This document shows, in pieces, positions 46,994 through 55,499 of a stretch of DNA of 64,000 nucleotides. Position 1 is the stretch's first letter; every line of letters begins with the position of its first letter. The notes beneath the pieces are model-generated. The model made no database searches and had not been told where the DNA came from. It saw nothing but the letters and a program-made list of their open reading frames with translations. Both the position numbers and the translations under genes were made by a program. The stretch is from DYRB01 sp963845265 (GTDB taxonomy: Bacteria; Pseudomonadota; Gammaproteobacteria; Chromatiales; Chromatiaceae), in contig CAWJRN010000012.1 of NCBI GenBank assembly GCA_963845265.1, positions 1 through 64,000 on the forward strand, written 5' to 3'.

Positions 46994-47332
46994 GCAGCCC
47001 CGCCAGGCGCACACCGAACCCACATGGCAAACAGTTTTCTCCGGCAACGAGACAATGGATCTGGCGCCACCGCCCACTTGTTCGTCCGTACGGACCAGAG
47101 GGGCAGAGGAAACGTCGAGGACTGCAGGCCAAAACCCTTGGCCTGGCTGATGAGAGACGCTAACGAATATGGATATCTGGGCAGATGCCCCGGAATGTGA
47201 AGGTCGTCCGTGCTACCTGGGCGCGACCCGGTCGGCTGCCGCCAGCACCTGGATGCAGCGCGCTTTGGAGCGCCTTGCCGAGGGCTTTCACAGTAATCAC
47301 CATTTTCAACGATCTCGGATCAGGCTAGTGCC
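46994..47332. other. intergenic, nothing recognised
   Basis: About 340 bp between the HExxH gene and the response regulator. Open frames here are short and lack ribosome sites. Confidence 0.35.
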
Positions 47333-47986
47333 ATGCGCTTCACGTCGCCCATCCAAGAGTCGCCGCTCGTGGTCGTCGTCGATGATCAGACCACCGGGCG
47401 AAAGATTCTGGAACAGCTGATCCGGGGCATCGACCCCGGACTTCGGATGCTCGTGTTCGATGACCCGACGCTGGCACTCGAGGCCATTCGCAACGAGGCA
47501 CCGGATCTGGTTCTGACGGACTATCTGATGCCGCAGATGAACGGGATCCGGTTCATTCGCGAGCTGCGTGCGCTGCCCGATTGCGCCGATGTCCCTGCGG
47601 TCATCGTCACCGTGGTTGAAGACCGCAGCATCCGCTATGAAGCCCTCGACGCGGGGGCCAGCGACTTCCTGAACCGGCCGATCGATGAACACGAGTGCCG
47701 GGCTCGCTGCCGCAATCTTCTGTCCTTGCGCTTTCAGCAACAGATCATCTCCAATCAGTTGAGCGATTTGGAGCAGAAGATCGCGGTCGCCACTCAGGCG
47801 ATCCGGGACCGGGAATTGGAAACTCTGATCCATTTGGCAAAGGCCGTCGAGTACCGTGACGAGGGCACGGGTAATCATGTGCTTCGCATCGCCCAATACA
47901 GCCGACTAGTAGCGGAGGCGTTGGGGCAATCCCCAATGAGTTGTGCGTCGCGCTCGAAGCGACCGCCATACGGCTGGCCGAAGTGA
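47333..47986 (+). CDS. Response regulator with truncated HD-GYP domain
   Basis: A 217-aa protein. Residues about 12-130 are a receiver domain (VVVVDDQT acidic pair, phospho-Asp in LVLTDYLMPQMNG, Lys site replaced by FLNRPID). A linker helix leads to the beginning of an HD-GYP c-di-GMP phosphodiesterase (LIHLAKAVEYRDEGTGNHVLRIAQYSRLVAEAL) that stops before the HD and GYP motifs. So it has no catalytic half. A frameshift could extend it a little in another frame, but no HD is found before the next gene. Could work as a phospho-switch; more likely a remnant. Confidence 0.7.
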   Translation: MRFTSPIQESPLVVVVDDQTTGRKILEQLIRGIDPGLRMLVFDDPTLALEAIRNEAPDLVLTDYLMPQMNGIRFIRELRALPDCADVPAVIVTVVEDRSIRYEALDAGASDFLNRPIDEHECRARCRNLLSLRFQQQIISNQLSDLEQKIAVATQAIRDRELETLIHLAKAVEYRDEGTGNHVLRIAQYSRLVAEALGQSPMSCASRSKRPPYGWPK

Positions 47987-48188
47987 CAGACGGGGCAAGC
48001 GGCACGGGCGGCTAACTAGACCCCAACCCGGCGTAGCCGGCCCCAAGGCAGGGACACAGGCCAGCGAAGCTGGTCCACTGTGAATTCGCACTGAAACTGT
48101 CGCCCCGGGTTGCGCTTTCCCTCGCATGAGACACACTGTGGAAGCCCAGCTCTCAAATGCCCAACCACCGAACGACCCGGAGGCCGAG

Positions 48189-48719
48189 ATGCCCGAAACC
48201 CAGAAGCCCGACGCGACCGACCGTTTAGTCGACGCCTATGAGCGCATGCTCAAGCAGACCCACGAAGCCATCGGCGAGGCGGAGAAGGAGACGGTCCCGC
48301 GCATGCGCGAGCTGATGAACCAGGCCCGCGACCAGATGGTCGAGTTGGGCGAGCTGAGCCGCGAGGAGGCGGCCAAGGTCGCCGGGTACCTGGAACGTGA
48401 CGTCAGGGATGCCGCCACCTACATCGCCGACACCGGCGAGAGCCTTCGCGAGTGGTGGCGCTTCGACCTGAAGCTCATGGAAGAACGCATGCTCGACGCC
48501 TTCACTAGCGTCGCGGACCAGACCAGCGTCCAACTGCGGGAATGGGCCGAGCAGGCCCGCCAAGCCCCCGCCTACCGCACCGGCGATGTCACCGGCCCCG
48601 GCACCTTGGTATGCGAGGCCTGTGGCGAGGGGCTGACTTTCGTCAAGGCAGGACGCATCCCCACTTGCCCCAAGTGCGGGGGAACAGGCTTCAAACGCGG
48701 CACCGCGACTCCAGCGTGA
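48189..48719 (+). CDS. Zinc-ribbon protein (DUF1451)
   Basis: A 176-aa protein: long helical, acidic N-terminal half (AYERMLKQTHEAIGEAEKET) and a C-terminal zinc ribbon with two CxxC pairs (VCEACGEGL and PTCPKCGGTGF). Family DUF1451, found next to various genes, function unknown. Start ATG 48189 follows CGGAGG. The upstream frame to 48126 lacks support. It precedes the glycine cleavage genes after a hairpin. Confidence 0.82.
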   Translation: MPETQKPDATDRLVDAYERMLKQTHEAIGEAEKETVPRMRELMNQARDQMVELGELSREEAAKVAGYLERDVRDAATYIADTGESLREWWRFDLKLMEERMLDAFTSVADQTSVQLREWAEQARQAPAYRTGDVTGPGTLVCEACGEGLTFVKAGRIPTCPKCGGTGFKRGTATPA

Positions 48720-48755
48720 TGCCGTGAACCCCGCGTAAGGGACTGCCGGATGTTT

Positions 48756-48799
48756 GGGTGGCTCGCGGCTGACAGGCTCGCGGCCGATCTGAGCCACCC
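48756..48799. terminator. Inverted repeat after the DUF1451 gene
   Basis: GGGTGGCTC and GAGCCACCC form a 9-bp stem around a GC-rich loop (GCGGC... ). No T-run, so Rho-independent action is uncertain; it belongs in type to the GTGG-rich intergenic repeats of this window. Confidence 0.45.
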
Positions 48800-48833
48800 A
48801 CAACTGAGATCCGCACTGGCCTGGGCGCTTTGG

Positions 48834-48862
48834 TTGGCAGCATCCGAGGCGGCGGTTATAGT
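48834..48862 (+). promoter_or_regulatory. Promoter of the glycine cleavage genes, with inverted repeat over the -10
   Basis: TTGGCA (48834-48839) and TATAGT (48857-48862) are 17 bp apart. CCGAGGCG (48844-48851) and CGCCTCGG (48865-48872) form a perfect inverted repeat flanking the -10, so a bound protein would block the promoter. The gcvT start codon is 128 bp beyond. No glycine riboswitch sequence is visible. Confidence 0.65.
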
Positions 48863-48989
48863 CCCGCCTCGGCGGCGACGTCCGAGCCACCCACTGCCCC
48901 AGCGGTAGGTATTGGCGCCCTTGTTTGCGTCCCCTTGCCGCCCATCTACTGGTTCCAGACCAACCACCACCCACCACCCGGAGTGCAGG

Positions 48990-50087
48990 ATGGGACTTCA
49001 GACCCCGTTATTCGCCGAGCATCAACGCCTTGGGGCGCGCATCGTCCCCTTCGGCGGCTGGGACATGCCCTTGCATTATGGCTCCCAGCTCGAGGAGCAC
49101 CACGCCGTACGCCGCGACGCCGGGCTCTTCGATGTCTCCCACATGCGTGTTGTGGATCTCTCAGGCCCGGACGCCCAGGCTTTTTTGCGCGGGCTCCTGG
49201 CCAATGACGTGGCCCGCCTGCAGGCTCAGGGCAAGGCGCTGTATAGCTGCATGCTGAACCCCGAGGGCGGGGTCATCGATGACCTGATCGTCTATCTGCG
49301 CGACCCTCCCGAGGCCCCAACCCGCTATCGCCTGGTGGTCAACGCCGGCACCGCGGACAAGGATCTGGCGTGGATGCGCACCCAGGCCCAAGGCCAGGAC
49401 CTAACCATCGAGCCACGCACCGATCTGGCCATGATCGCCGTCCAGGGCCCACAGGCCCGAGCCAAGGCGGCGACGGTCATGCCCGAGGACCTGCGCGAGG
49501 CGGTCCTGGCACTGGCGCCGTTCTTCGCCGCCGAGGCCGGCGACTGGTTCGTCGGGCGCACCGGCTATACGGGAGAGGACGGCTTCGAGCTGATGCTCCC
49601 GGCGACCCAGGTCTCCCAGGTCTGGCAGGCCCTGGTCGCCGCCGGTGTCCAACCCTGCGGCCTCGGCGCACGCGACACCCTGCGCCTGGAGGCGGGCATG
49701 AACCTCTACGGCCAAGATATGGACGAGGGTACAGGCCCATTGGAGAGCGGCCTGACCTGGACCGTCGCCTTTGACCCGCCGGAGCGCACCTTCATCGGAC
49801 GCCCGGCCCTGGAGGCCCTCAGGACCGACCCGAACCGCCGCCGCTTCGTCGGACTGCTGCTCCAGGGTCGTGGCGTCCTGCGCGGGCACCAGAAGGTCTA
49901 TTGCGGCGGTCAGGAGGTCGGCGAAATCACCTCCGGCGGCTTCGCACCAACCCTGGAGCGATCCATCGCCTTTGCACGCATCGCCGCCAACACCGGCACC
50001 GATTGCACCGTGGACATCCGCGGCCGGCAGGAACCCGTGCAGGTGACCAAGACCAGCTTTGTGCGTCACGGTCAGGCGCTGGTCTAG
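48990..50087 (+). CDS. gcvT: Aminomethyltransferase (glycine cleavage T-protein)
   Basis: T-protein of glycine cleavage: passes the C1 unit from the aminomethylated H-protein to tetrahydrofolate, releasing ammonia. 365 aa with LFAEHQRLGARIVPFGGWDMP, the folate-site DVSHMRVVDLSG, ANDVARL and the later RTGYTGEDGFEL. ATG 48990 follows GGAG. First gene after the promoter at 48834; gcvH follows 131 bp later. Confidence 0.96.
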   Translation: MGLQTPLFAEHQRLGARIVPFGGWDMPLHYGSQLEEHHAVRRDAGLFDVSHMRVVDLSGPDAQAFLRGLLANDVARLQAQGKALYSCMLNPEGGVIDDLIVYLRDPPEAPTRYRLVVNAGTADKDLAWMRTQAQGQDLTIEPRTDLAMIAVQGPQARAKAATVMPEDLREAVLALAPFFAAEAGDWFVGRTGYTGEDGFELMLPATQVSQVWQALVAAGVQPCGLGARDTLRLEAGMNLYGQDMDEGTGPLESGLTWTVAFDPPERTFIGRPALEALRTDPNRRRFVGLLLQGRGVLRGHQKVYCGGQEVGEITSGGFAPTLERSIAFARIAANTGTDCTVDIRGRQEPVQVTKTSFVRHGQALV

Positions 50088-50218
50088 GGTCGGGGCGGAC
50101 AGCCGGACCTACTTCGGTCTGCATAGCGGACCCAACGACTGCACAACCGGCCCCCAGGGTGCGAGAATGCGCCCGCCGCAAGCCGGCAACCTTCAGCGAT
50201 CAACCATCGGAGACCACC

Positions 50219-50608
50219 ATGAGCACAGTCCCAGCCGAGCTCAAATACAGCGAAAGCCACGAGTGGGTGCAGGACAATGGCGACGGGACCGTCACCATCG
50301 GCATCACAGACCACGCCCAGGAGGCCCTGGGGGATCTGGTCTTCGTCGAGCTGCCGGAGGTCGGCCGCGAGGTCGCCGTCGAAGAAGCCTGCGCAGTGGT
50401 CGAGTCGGTCAAGGCCGCCTCGGACATCTACAGCCCCCTGAGCGGTGAGATCGTCGAGACCAACGAGGCCCTGGTCGATGCCCCGGAGACCATCAACCAG
50501 GAGCCCTACACCGACGGCTGGATCTTCAAGCTGCGCCTGGCCGATGCCGGCGAATTGGCCAAGCTCCTGGACGCCGACGCCTACACCCAATTCGCCGCCG
50601 ACCACTGA
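50219..50608 (+). CDS. gcvH: Glycine cleavage H-protein
   Basis: Lipoyl carrier that moves the aminomethyl group between P- and T-proteins. 129 aa; lipoyl-lysine in AVVESVKAASDIYSPLSG, with SESHEWVQ near the start and the conserved ending YTDGWIFKLRLAD. Ribosome site GGAGA upstream of ATG 50219. Intergenic gap to gcvT is 131 bp; gcvPA follows 15 bp after. Confidence 0.96.
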   Translation: MSTVPAELKYSESHEWVQDNGDGTVTIGITDHAQEALGDLVFVELPEVGREVAVEEACAVVESVKAASDIYSPLSGEIVETNEALVDAPETINQEPYTDGWIFKLRLADAGELAKLLDADAYTQFAADH

Positions 50609-50623
50609 TCCGACCCTAGTCCC

Positions 50624-52027
50624 ATGCCATTCGTACCCCATACCGAGGCAGACGTGGCCGCCATGCTGGCGACCATCGGTGCCGATTCCATCGAGGCCCT
50701 GTTCGACGAGATCCCGCCGGAGCTGCGCGCCGGGTCCCTGGGGGCCATCCCGCCTGCCCTCTCGGAGATGGAGATCGGCCGGCTCATGGCGAGCCGCGCC
50801 AATGCCGACGGCCAGCCCCTGTGCTTCATCGGTGCCGGCGCCTACGACCACCATGTACCGGCGGCGGTATGGCAGATCGCCTCTCGCGGCGAGTTCTACA
50901 GCGCCTACACCCCCTATCAGGCCGAGGCGAGCCAGGGGACCTTGCAGCTGCTGTACGAGTTCCAATCGATGATGACCGCCCTCACCGGGCTGGATGTCTC
51001 CAATGCATCCCTCTATGACGGCGCCTCGGCCCTCGCGGAGGCGGTGCTCATGGCCGTGCGTGCCAACCGCAAGGCCAAGTCCAATCGGGTCCTGATCCCA
51101 CGGGCCCTGCACCCGGACTACCGCCGCACGGTGCACAGCATCGTGCACAATCAGGGTATCGAGCTGGTCGAGGTCCCCTTTGATCGCACCAGTGGCTGCA
51201 CCCTGGTCGAGCAGGCCGAGGCCGCCGCGGGCAATGAGGGCTTCGCCGCCCTGGTGATCGCCCAGCCCAATTTCTTTGGTGTCCTGGAGGAGGTCGATGC
51301 CCTCACCGACTGGACCCAGTCCGAGGGCGGCCTCGTCATCGGGGTGGTCAATCCGGTGGCCTTGGCTTTGCTCAAGCCCCCTGGTCAATGGGGTACCCAA
51401 GGGGCGGATATCGCCTGCGGAGAGGGCCAGCCCCTGGGCATGCCGCTCGCGTCCGGCGGGCCCTACCTGGGCATCCTGTGCTGCAAGCAGGCGTTGGTCC
51501 GCCAGATCCCCGGGCGCATCGTCGGGCGCACCCTGGACCTGGACGGAAAACCCGGCTTTACCCTGACCCTACAGGCCCGGGAGCAGCACATCCGCCGCTC
51601 CAAGGCGACCTCCAACATCTGCACCAACCAGGGGCTGCTTGTCACCGCCGCGACCATTCACCTGGCCCTGCTCGGCGCCGAGGGCCTGGCGCGGGTCGCC
51701 GCCGCCTGTCACGCCAACACCCGCAGGCTCGCGGCCCTGCTGTGCGAGATCCCCGGTGTGGAGCCCCTATTCGAGGGCCCGGTCTTCCACGAGCAGGCAT
51801 TTCGCCTACCGGCCCCGGCGGCGGACCTGTTACGCTCGCTGGCCGCCCACAACATACTGGGCGGCTACGACCTTGGGCTCGAGTACCCGGAGCTGGACCC
51901 GGCCCTTCTGGTGTGCGCCACCGAGACCCGCACCGAAGAAGACATGCAGGCCTATGCCGCCAAGCTGACCCGGGTGGTCGCCACCCGTACCCAGGCGCGC
52001 TGCCCGGTGGAACCGAAGTTTTCGTAG
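50624..52027 (+). CDS. gcvPA: Glycine dehydrogenase (decarboxylating) subunit 1
   Basis: First half of the split P-protein, a PLP enzyme that decarboxylates glycine. 467 aa with MPFVPHTEADVAAMLATIG, the GAGAYDHHVPAAV region, TPYQAEASQGTLQ and the late RSKATSNICTNQ. The catalytic Lys is in the other subunit (gcvPB). Two-gene P-protein is usual in many bacteria; here it is separated from gcvPB by tpx. The stop codon TAG is shared with the start of a GTAGGGTCCGC repeat. Confidence 0.95.
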   Translation: MPFVPHTEADVAAMLATIGADSIEALFDEIPPELRAGSLGAIPPALSEMEIGRLMASRANADGQPLCFIGAGAYDHHVPAAVWQIASRGEFYSAYTPYQAEASQGTLQLLYEFQSMMTALTGLDVSNASLYDGASALAEAVLMAVRANRKAKSNRVLIPRALHPDYRRTVHSIVHNQGIELVEVPFDRTSGCTLVEQAEAAAGNEGFAALVIAQPNFFGVLEEVDALTDWTQSEGGLVIGVVNPVALALLKPPGQWGTQGADIACGEGQPLGMPLASGGPYLGILCCKQALVRQIPGRIVGRTLDLDGKPGFTLTLQAREQHIRRSKATSNICTNQGLLVTAATIHLALLGAEGLARVAAACHANTRRLAALLCEIPGVEPLFEGPVFHEQAFRLPAPAADLLRSLAAHNILGGYDLGLEYPELDPALLVCATETRTEEDMQAYAAKLTRVVATRTQARCPVEPKFS

Positions 52028-52050
52028 GGTCCGCTGTGCGGACGCAGCCG
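52024..52050. repeat. GTAGGGTCCGC-type short palindrome
   Basis: GTAGGGTCCGC-TG-TGCGGAC, of the GTAGGG repeat style, starting inside the gcvPA stop codon. A sister lies after serB/yqaA at 32882-32904. Confidence 0.5.
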
Positions 52051-52136
52051 TCGCAGACCGCGACAACTCACACGCAATTCCCATTGGTTATTGGTTTTTC
52101 GTTTCTGGTCGTTCGTTACCGCATGACTTTCGATCA

Positions 52137-52166
52137 TTGACGAAAAACTGAAGACCATCCGATATA
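52137..52166 (+). promoter_or_regulatory. Promoter candidate of tpx
   Basis: TTGACG (52137-52142) and GATATA (52161-52166) with 18-bp spacing, 24 bp before the tpx start. It makes tpx transcribable apart from the gcv genes. Confidence 0.5.
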
Positions 52167-52189
52167 GCCACCACTCCCAGGAGACCCCC

Positions 52190-52690
52190 ATGGCCCAAAC
52201 CGCACTCCAAGGCAACCCAGTCAACCTCTCTGGCGACCTGCCCGCCGTCGGCTCCGCTGCCCCGGACTTCAGCCTCGTCACCGGCGACCTTCAGGACGTC
52301 GGCCTGGGCGCCTACGCCGGCAAGAAGAAGCTCCTCAACATCGTGCCCAGCCTGGACACGGGCGTCTGCGCCACCTCGACCAAGAAATTCAACGAGGCCA
52401 TGGCCGGCAAGACCGACGCGGTGGCCCTGGTCATCTCCGCCGACCTGCCCTTCGCCTCCAGCCGCTTCTGCTCCGCCGAGGGCATCACCAACGTGGTCAA
52501 CCTGTCGATGATGCGCTCGCGCAACTTCGCCAAGGACTACGGGGTCCTGATCACCGACAGCCCCCTCGCCGGCGTCACCGCCCGCGCCGTGGTCGTCCTC
52601 GACGCCGACAACAAGGTGCTTTACACGGAGCTGGTCCCGGAGATCACCCAGGAGCCCAACTACGACGCGGCCCTGGCGGCGCTGGGCTAA
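52190..52690 (+). CDS. tpx: Thiol peroxidase
   Basis: Periplasmic/cytosolic atypical 2-Cys peroxiredoxin that reduces alkyl and hydrogen peroxides using thioredoxin. 166 aa: peroxidatic Cys in DTGVCATSTKKF, resolving Cys in SSRFCSAEG, and the T/A-rich GSAAPDFSLV start. Strong GGAG before ATG 52190, plus its own promoter. It sits between the two halves of the glycine decarboxylase, which is not the usual order. Confidence 0.95.
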   Translation: MAQTALQGNPVNLSGDLPAVGSAAPDFSLVTGDLQDVGLGAYAGKKKLLNIVPSLDTGVCATSTKKFNEAMAGKTDAVALVISADLPFASSRFCSAEGITNVVNLSMMRSRNFAKDYGVLITDSPLAGVTARAVVVLDADNKVLYTELVPEITQEPNYDAALAALG

Positions 52691-52915
52691 GGATACCGGG
52701 CTGCGAATCAAGTATTGCGGTGGTGCATCCCCCCTATCGAAGTCCGGGATACCTACCGTGGGAGCGCCGCCTCGGTGCGACGCAGCGTCTTCCAGAGATA
52801 CCGCTGGAACGCGCCACGTCGTGACGGGGCCCCGCCAATCACCACATCGAGTCGCGCATTGCGGTAGCGGCCTAGGCGAGCAACCGCGGAACAGTCCAAA
52901 TCGACCAAACACATC

Positions 52916-54388
52916 ATGCTGATCCACGAGCACTCCAGACCCGGCCGCCGCGCCACCGCCCAGGCCCCCTTGACGGTGGCAGACACCTCGGCCATCCCTG
53001 CCCACCTGCGCCGCGAGGCACCGCCGGCCCTGCCGGAGGTCTCCGAACTCCAGGCCGTGCGCCACTACACCCGGTTGTCGCAGAAGAATTTCTCCATCGA
53101 CACCCACTTCTATCCCCTGGGCTCCTGCACCATGAAGTACAACCCCAGGGCCTGTAACACCCTGGCCATGCTGCCGGGGTTCCTCGCCCGCCACCCCCTG
53201 GCCCCGGCGAGCCACAGCCAAGGCATCCTCGCCTGCCTGTTCGATCTGCAGGAGATTCTCAAGGACGTCACCGGCATGCACGCCGTCTCGCTGGCCCCCT
53301 CCGCGGGGGCCCAGGGGGAGTTCGCCGGGGTGGCCATGATCCGCGCCTACCATCAGGCCAGGGGCGACACCGCCCGTACTGAGATCCTGGTACCTGACGC
53401 CGCCCATGGCACCAACCCGGCCTCAGCGGTGATGTGCGGTTACCAGGTCCGGGAGATCCCCACCGGGAGGGATGGCGACGTGGACATCGAGGCCCTCAAG
53501 CGGGTGCTGGGGCCCCAGACCGCCGGCATCATGCTCACCAACCCAAGCACCGTAGGCGTCTTCGACCGCGGCATCCGCGAGATCGCCGCTGCCGTGCACG
53601 CCGCCGGCGGCCTGCTTTACTACGACGGGGCCAACCTCAACGCCATCCTGGGCAAGGTCCGGCCGGGTGACATGGGCTTCGATGTCATCCACATGAACCT
53701 GCACAAGACCTTCTCCACCCCCCACGGGGGCGGTGGCCCGGGTGCTGGTCCCGTGGGGGTAGCGCCGCGCCTGGAGCCCTATCTGCCCGTGCCCCTGGTC
53801 GGCTTCGACGGCCACGACTACGCCTGGCTCACCGAGCGCGACCGGCCCGAGACCATCGGACGCCTGACCGCCTTTGGCGGCAACATGGGCATCCTGCTGC
53901 GGGCCTATATCTATGCCCGGATGCTCGGGGCCGAGGGCATGCGCCGGGTCGGCGAGTACGCCACCCTCAATGCCAACTACCTGATGGCACGCCTGACCGA
54001 GGCCGGCTTCGAGGCCGCCTACCCGGGGCGTCGCGCCAGCCACGAGTTCATCATCACCCTCAAGCGCGAGGCCAGAGAGCTGGGCGTCAACACCATGGAC
54101 TTCGCCAAGCGCCTGCTCGACTACGGCTTCCACGCCCCGACCACCTATTTCCCCTTGCTGGTTCCGGAGTGCCTGCTGATCGAGCCCACGGAGAGTGAGG
54201 CCAAGGAGGACTTGGACGCCTTCGTCGCCGCTCTGACCGCCATCCGGGCCGAGGCCGAGGAGTCCCCGGAACGGCTCAAGACCGCGCCTCACACCCTGCC
54301 GGTACGCCGTCTGGATGACGTGCGTGCGGCGCGTAACCTCGACCTGGCCTGGCGCCCCGACAAGGAGCCTGCCCCCGTCGATGGCTGA
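52916..54388 (+). CDS. gcvPB: Glycine dehydrogenase (decarboxylating) subunit 2
   Basis: Second half of the P-protein. 490 aa with PLP lysine in NLHKTFSTPHGGGGPGAGP, the start THFYPLGSCTMKYNPR and the conserved ESEAKEDLDAF near the C terminus. ATG 52916 lacks a strong ribosome site. 225 bp separate it from tpx, with no gene recognised between them. dgkA begins inside its last codons. Confidence 0.95.
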   Translation: MLIHEHSRPGRRATAQAPLTVADTSAIPAHLRREAPPALPEVSELQAVRHYTRLSQKNFSIDTHFYPLGSCTMKYNPRACNTLAMLPGFLARHPLAPASHSQGILACLFDLQEILKDVTGMHAVSLAPSAGAQGEFAGVAMIRAYHQARGDTARTEILVPDAAHGTNPASAVMCGYQVREIPTGRDGDVDIEALKRVLGPQTAGIMLTNPSTVGVFDRGIREIAAAVHAAGGLLYYDGANLNAILGKVRPGDMGFDVIHMNLHKTFSTPHGGGGPGAGPVGVAPRLEPYLPVPLVGFDGHDYAWLTERDRPETIGRLTAFGGNMGILLRAYIYARMLGAEGMRRVGEYATLNANYLMARLTEAGFEAAYPGRRASHEFIITLKREARELGVNTMDFAKRLLDYGFHAPTTYFPLLVPECLLIEPTESEAKEDLDAFVAALTAIRAEAEESPERLKTAPHTLPVRRLDDVRAARNLDLAWRPDKEPAPVDG

Positions 54389-54752
54389 CCAGAACGCCAA
54401 GGGCCTGCAGCGGCTGCTCAACGCCTTTCGTTTCTCCATGCACGGATTCAAGGCATGCTTCCGGCATGAGGAGGCGTTCCGGCAAGAGGTCTTCCTGCTG
54501 ATCCCGATGTTCCCCCTGGCCCTGTGGCTTGGGGAGACCCCGGTGGAACGGGCCCTGTTGGTCGGCAGCCTGCTGCTCGTGCCCATCGTCGAACTCCTCA
54601 ACTCGGCGATCGAGGCCAACGTGGACCGCGTCGGGTATGAGCGTCACGAGCTGTCGGCCCGCGCCAAGGACATCGCCTCCGCGGCGGTCTTGTCGAGCAT
54701 CGGCACCCTGTCGGTGATCTGGGCCATCGTGCTGATCCCAAAATGGCTGTAG
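54381..54752 (+). CDS. dgkA: Diacylglycerol kinase
   Basis: Small inner-membrane kinase that phosphorylates diacylglycerol to phosphatidate, recycling lipid from membrane-derived oligosaccharide synthesis. 123 aa; ACFRHEEAFRQEVFLLIP, EALLNSAIEANVDR-type motif (VELLNSAIEANVDRVG) and the ELSARAKDIASAAV catalytic helix, three membrane helices. Start ATG 54381 overlaps the gcvPB stop by eight bases. A GTAGGGTGGG repeat starts at its stop codon. Confidence 0.94.
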   Translation: MADQNAKGLQRLLNAFRFSMHGFKACFRHEEAFRQEVFLLIPMFPLALWLGETPVERALLVGSLLLVPIVELLNSAIEANVDRVGYERHELSARAKDIASAAVLSSIGTLSVIWAIVLIPKWL

Positions 54753-54780
54753 GGTGGGTCAAGCGAAGCGGACCCACCAA
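54751..54780. repeat. GTAGGGTGGG-type short palindrome at dgkA stop
   Basis: GTAGGGTGGGTCAAGCGAAG followed by CGGACCCACC; a small member of the GTAGGG repeat group, overlapping the dgkA stop TAG. Confidence 0.55.
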
Positions 54781-54922
54781 AGCCGCGGGCATCGGCGAGA
54801 TCCGTCGCTGCGCTCCTTCATCCGCCCAAAAGTGCCCTGGATCATTGAGCAGCCACAAGAACCATTCCTAGGCGCCTGAACCAGAACGAGTAAATAGATC
54901 GCCACCACTATCAGGACCCCAC

Positions 54923-55453
54923 ATGACCGAACACTTTCAAGACACGGGCTTCGTGCCCCTGAACATCGCGGTGCTGACGGTCTCCGACAGCCGTACCCTG
55001 GCCGAAGACGGATCGGGAGACACCCTCCAGGGCCTGGCCGAGGCGGCGGGTCATCGAGTCGTCGCCCGGGAAATCGTACGCGACGACGTCTATCAAATGC
55101 GCGCCGTGCTCTCGCGCTGGATCGCCGACCCCGAGGTACAGGTGGTCCTGTCCACCGGCGGGACCGGGGTGACCGGTCGCGACAGCACCCCCGAGGCGGT
55201 CGCACCCCTGCTGGACAAGCAGATCGAGGGCTTCGGCGAGCTGTTCCGCGCCGTCTCTTTCGCGGAGATCGGCGCCTCCACCGTCCAGTCCCGCGCCTTC
55301 GGCGGCCTGGCCAACGGGACCTTCGTCTTCTGCCTGCCGGGCTCCAGCGGGGCCTGCCGCACCGCCTGGGACAAGATCCTGCTGGCCCAGCTCGACCACC
55401 GCACGCGCCCCTGCAACTTCGCCCAACTCATCCCGCGACTGCTGGAACGTTAG
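54923..55453 (+). CDS. moaB: Molybdenum cofactor biosynthesis protein B
   Basis: MoaB/MogA-type protein that adenylates or handles molybdopterin before metal insertion. 176 aa: LNIAVLTVSDSRT, VQVVLSTGGTGVTGRDSTPEA and FCLPGSSGACRTAWDKIL, all diagnostic. Ahead of moeA and moaD in the same direction, so a small molybdenum cofactor group. Confidence 0.92.
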   Translation: MTEHFQDTGFVPLNIAVLTVSDSRTLAEDGSGDTLQGLAEAAGHRVVAREIVRDDVYQMRAVLSRWIADPEVQVVLSTGGTGVTGRDSTPEAVAPLLDKQIEGFGELFRAVSFAEIGASTVQSRAFGGLANGTFVFCLPGSSGACRTAWDKILLAQLDHRTRPCNFAQLIPRLLER

Positions 55454-55499
55454 GGTTGCCGTCCTGCCCCCCGAGCACCCCATAGAGCACCTTGCCACT

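Noticed and set aside
48720..48989. Glycine riboswitch before gcvT
   Set aside because: None of the conserved riboswitch blocks is present; a protein-binding repeat over the -10 is seen instead.
52753..52995. Minus-strand frame between tpx and gcvPB
   Set aside because: It overlaps the start of gcvPB, lacks a ribosome site and shows no family resemblance.
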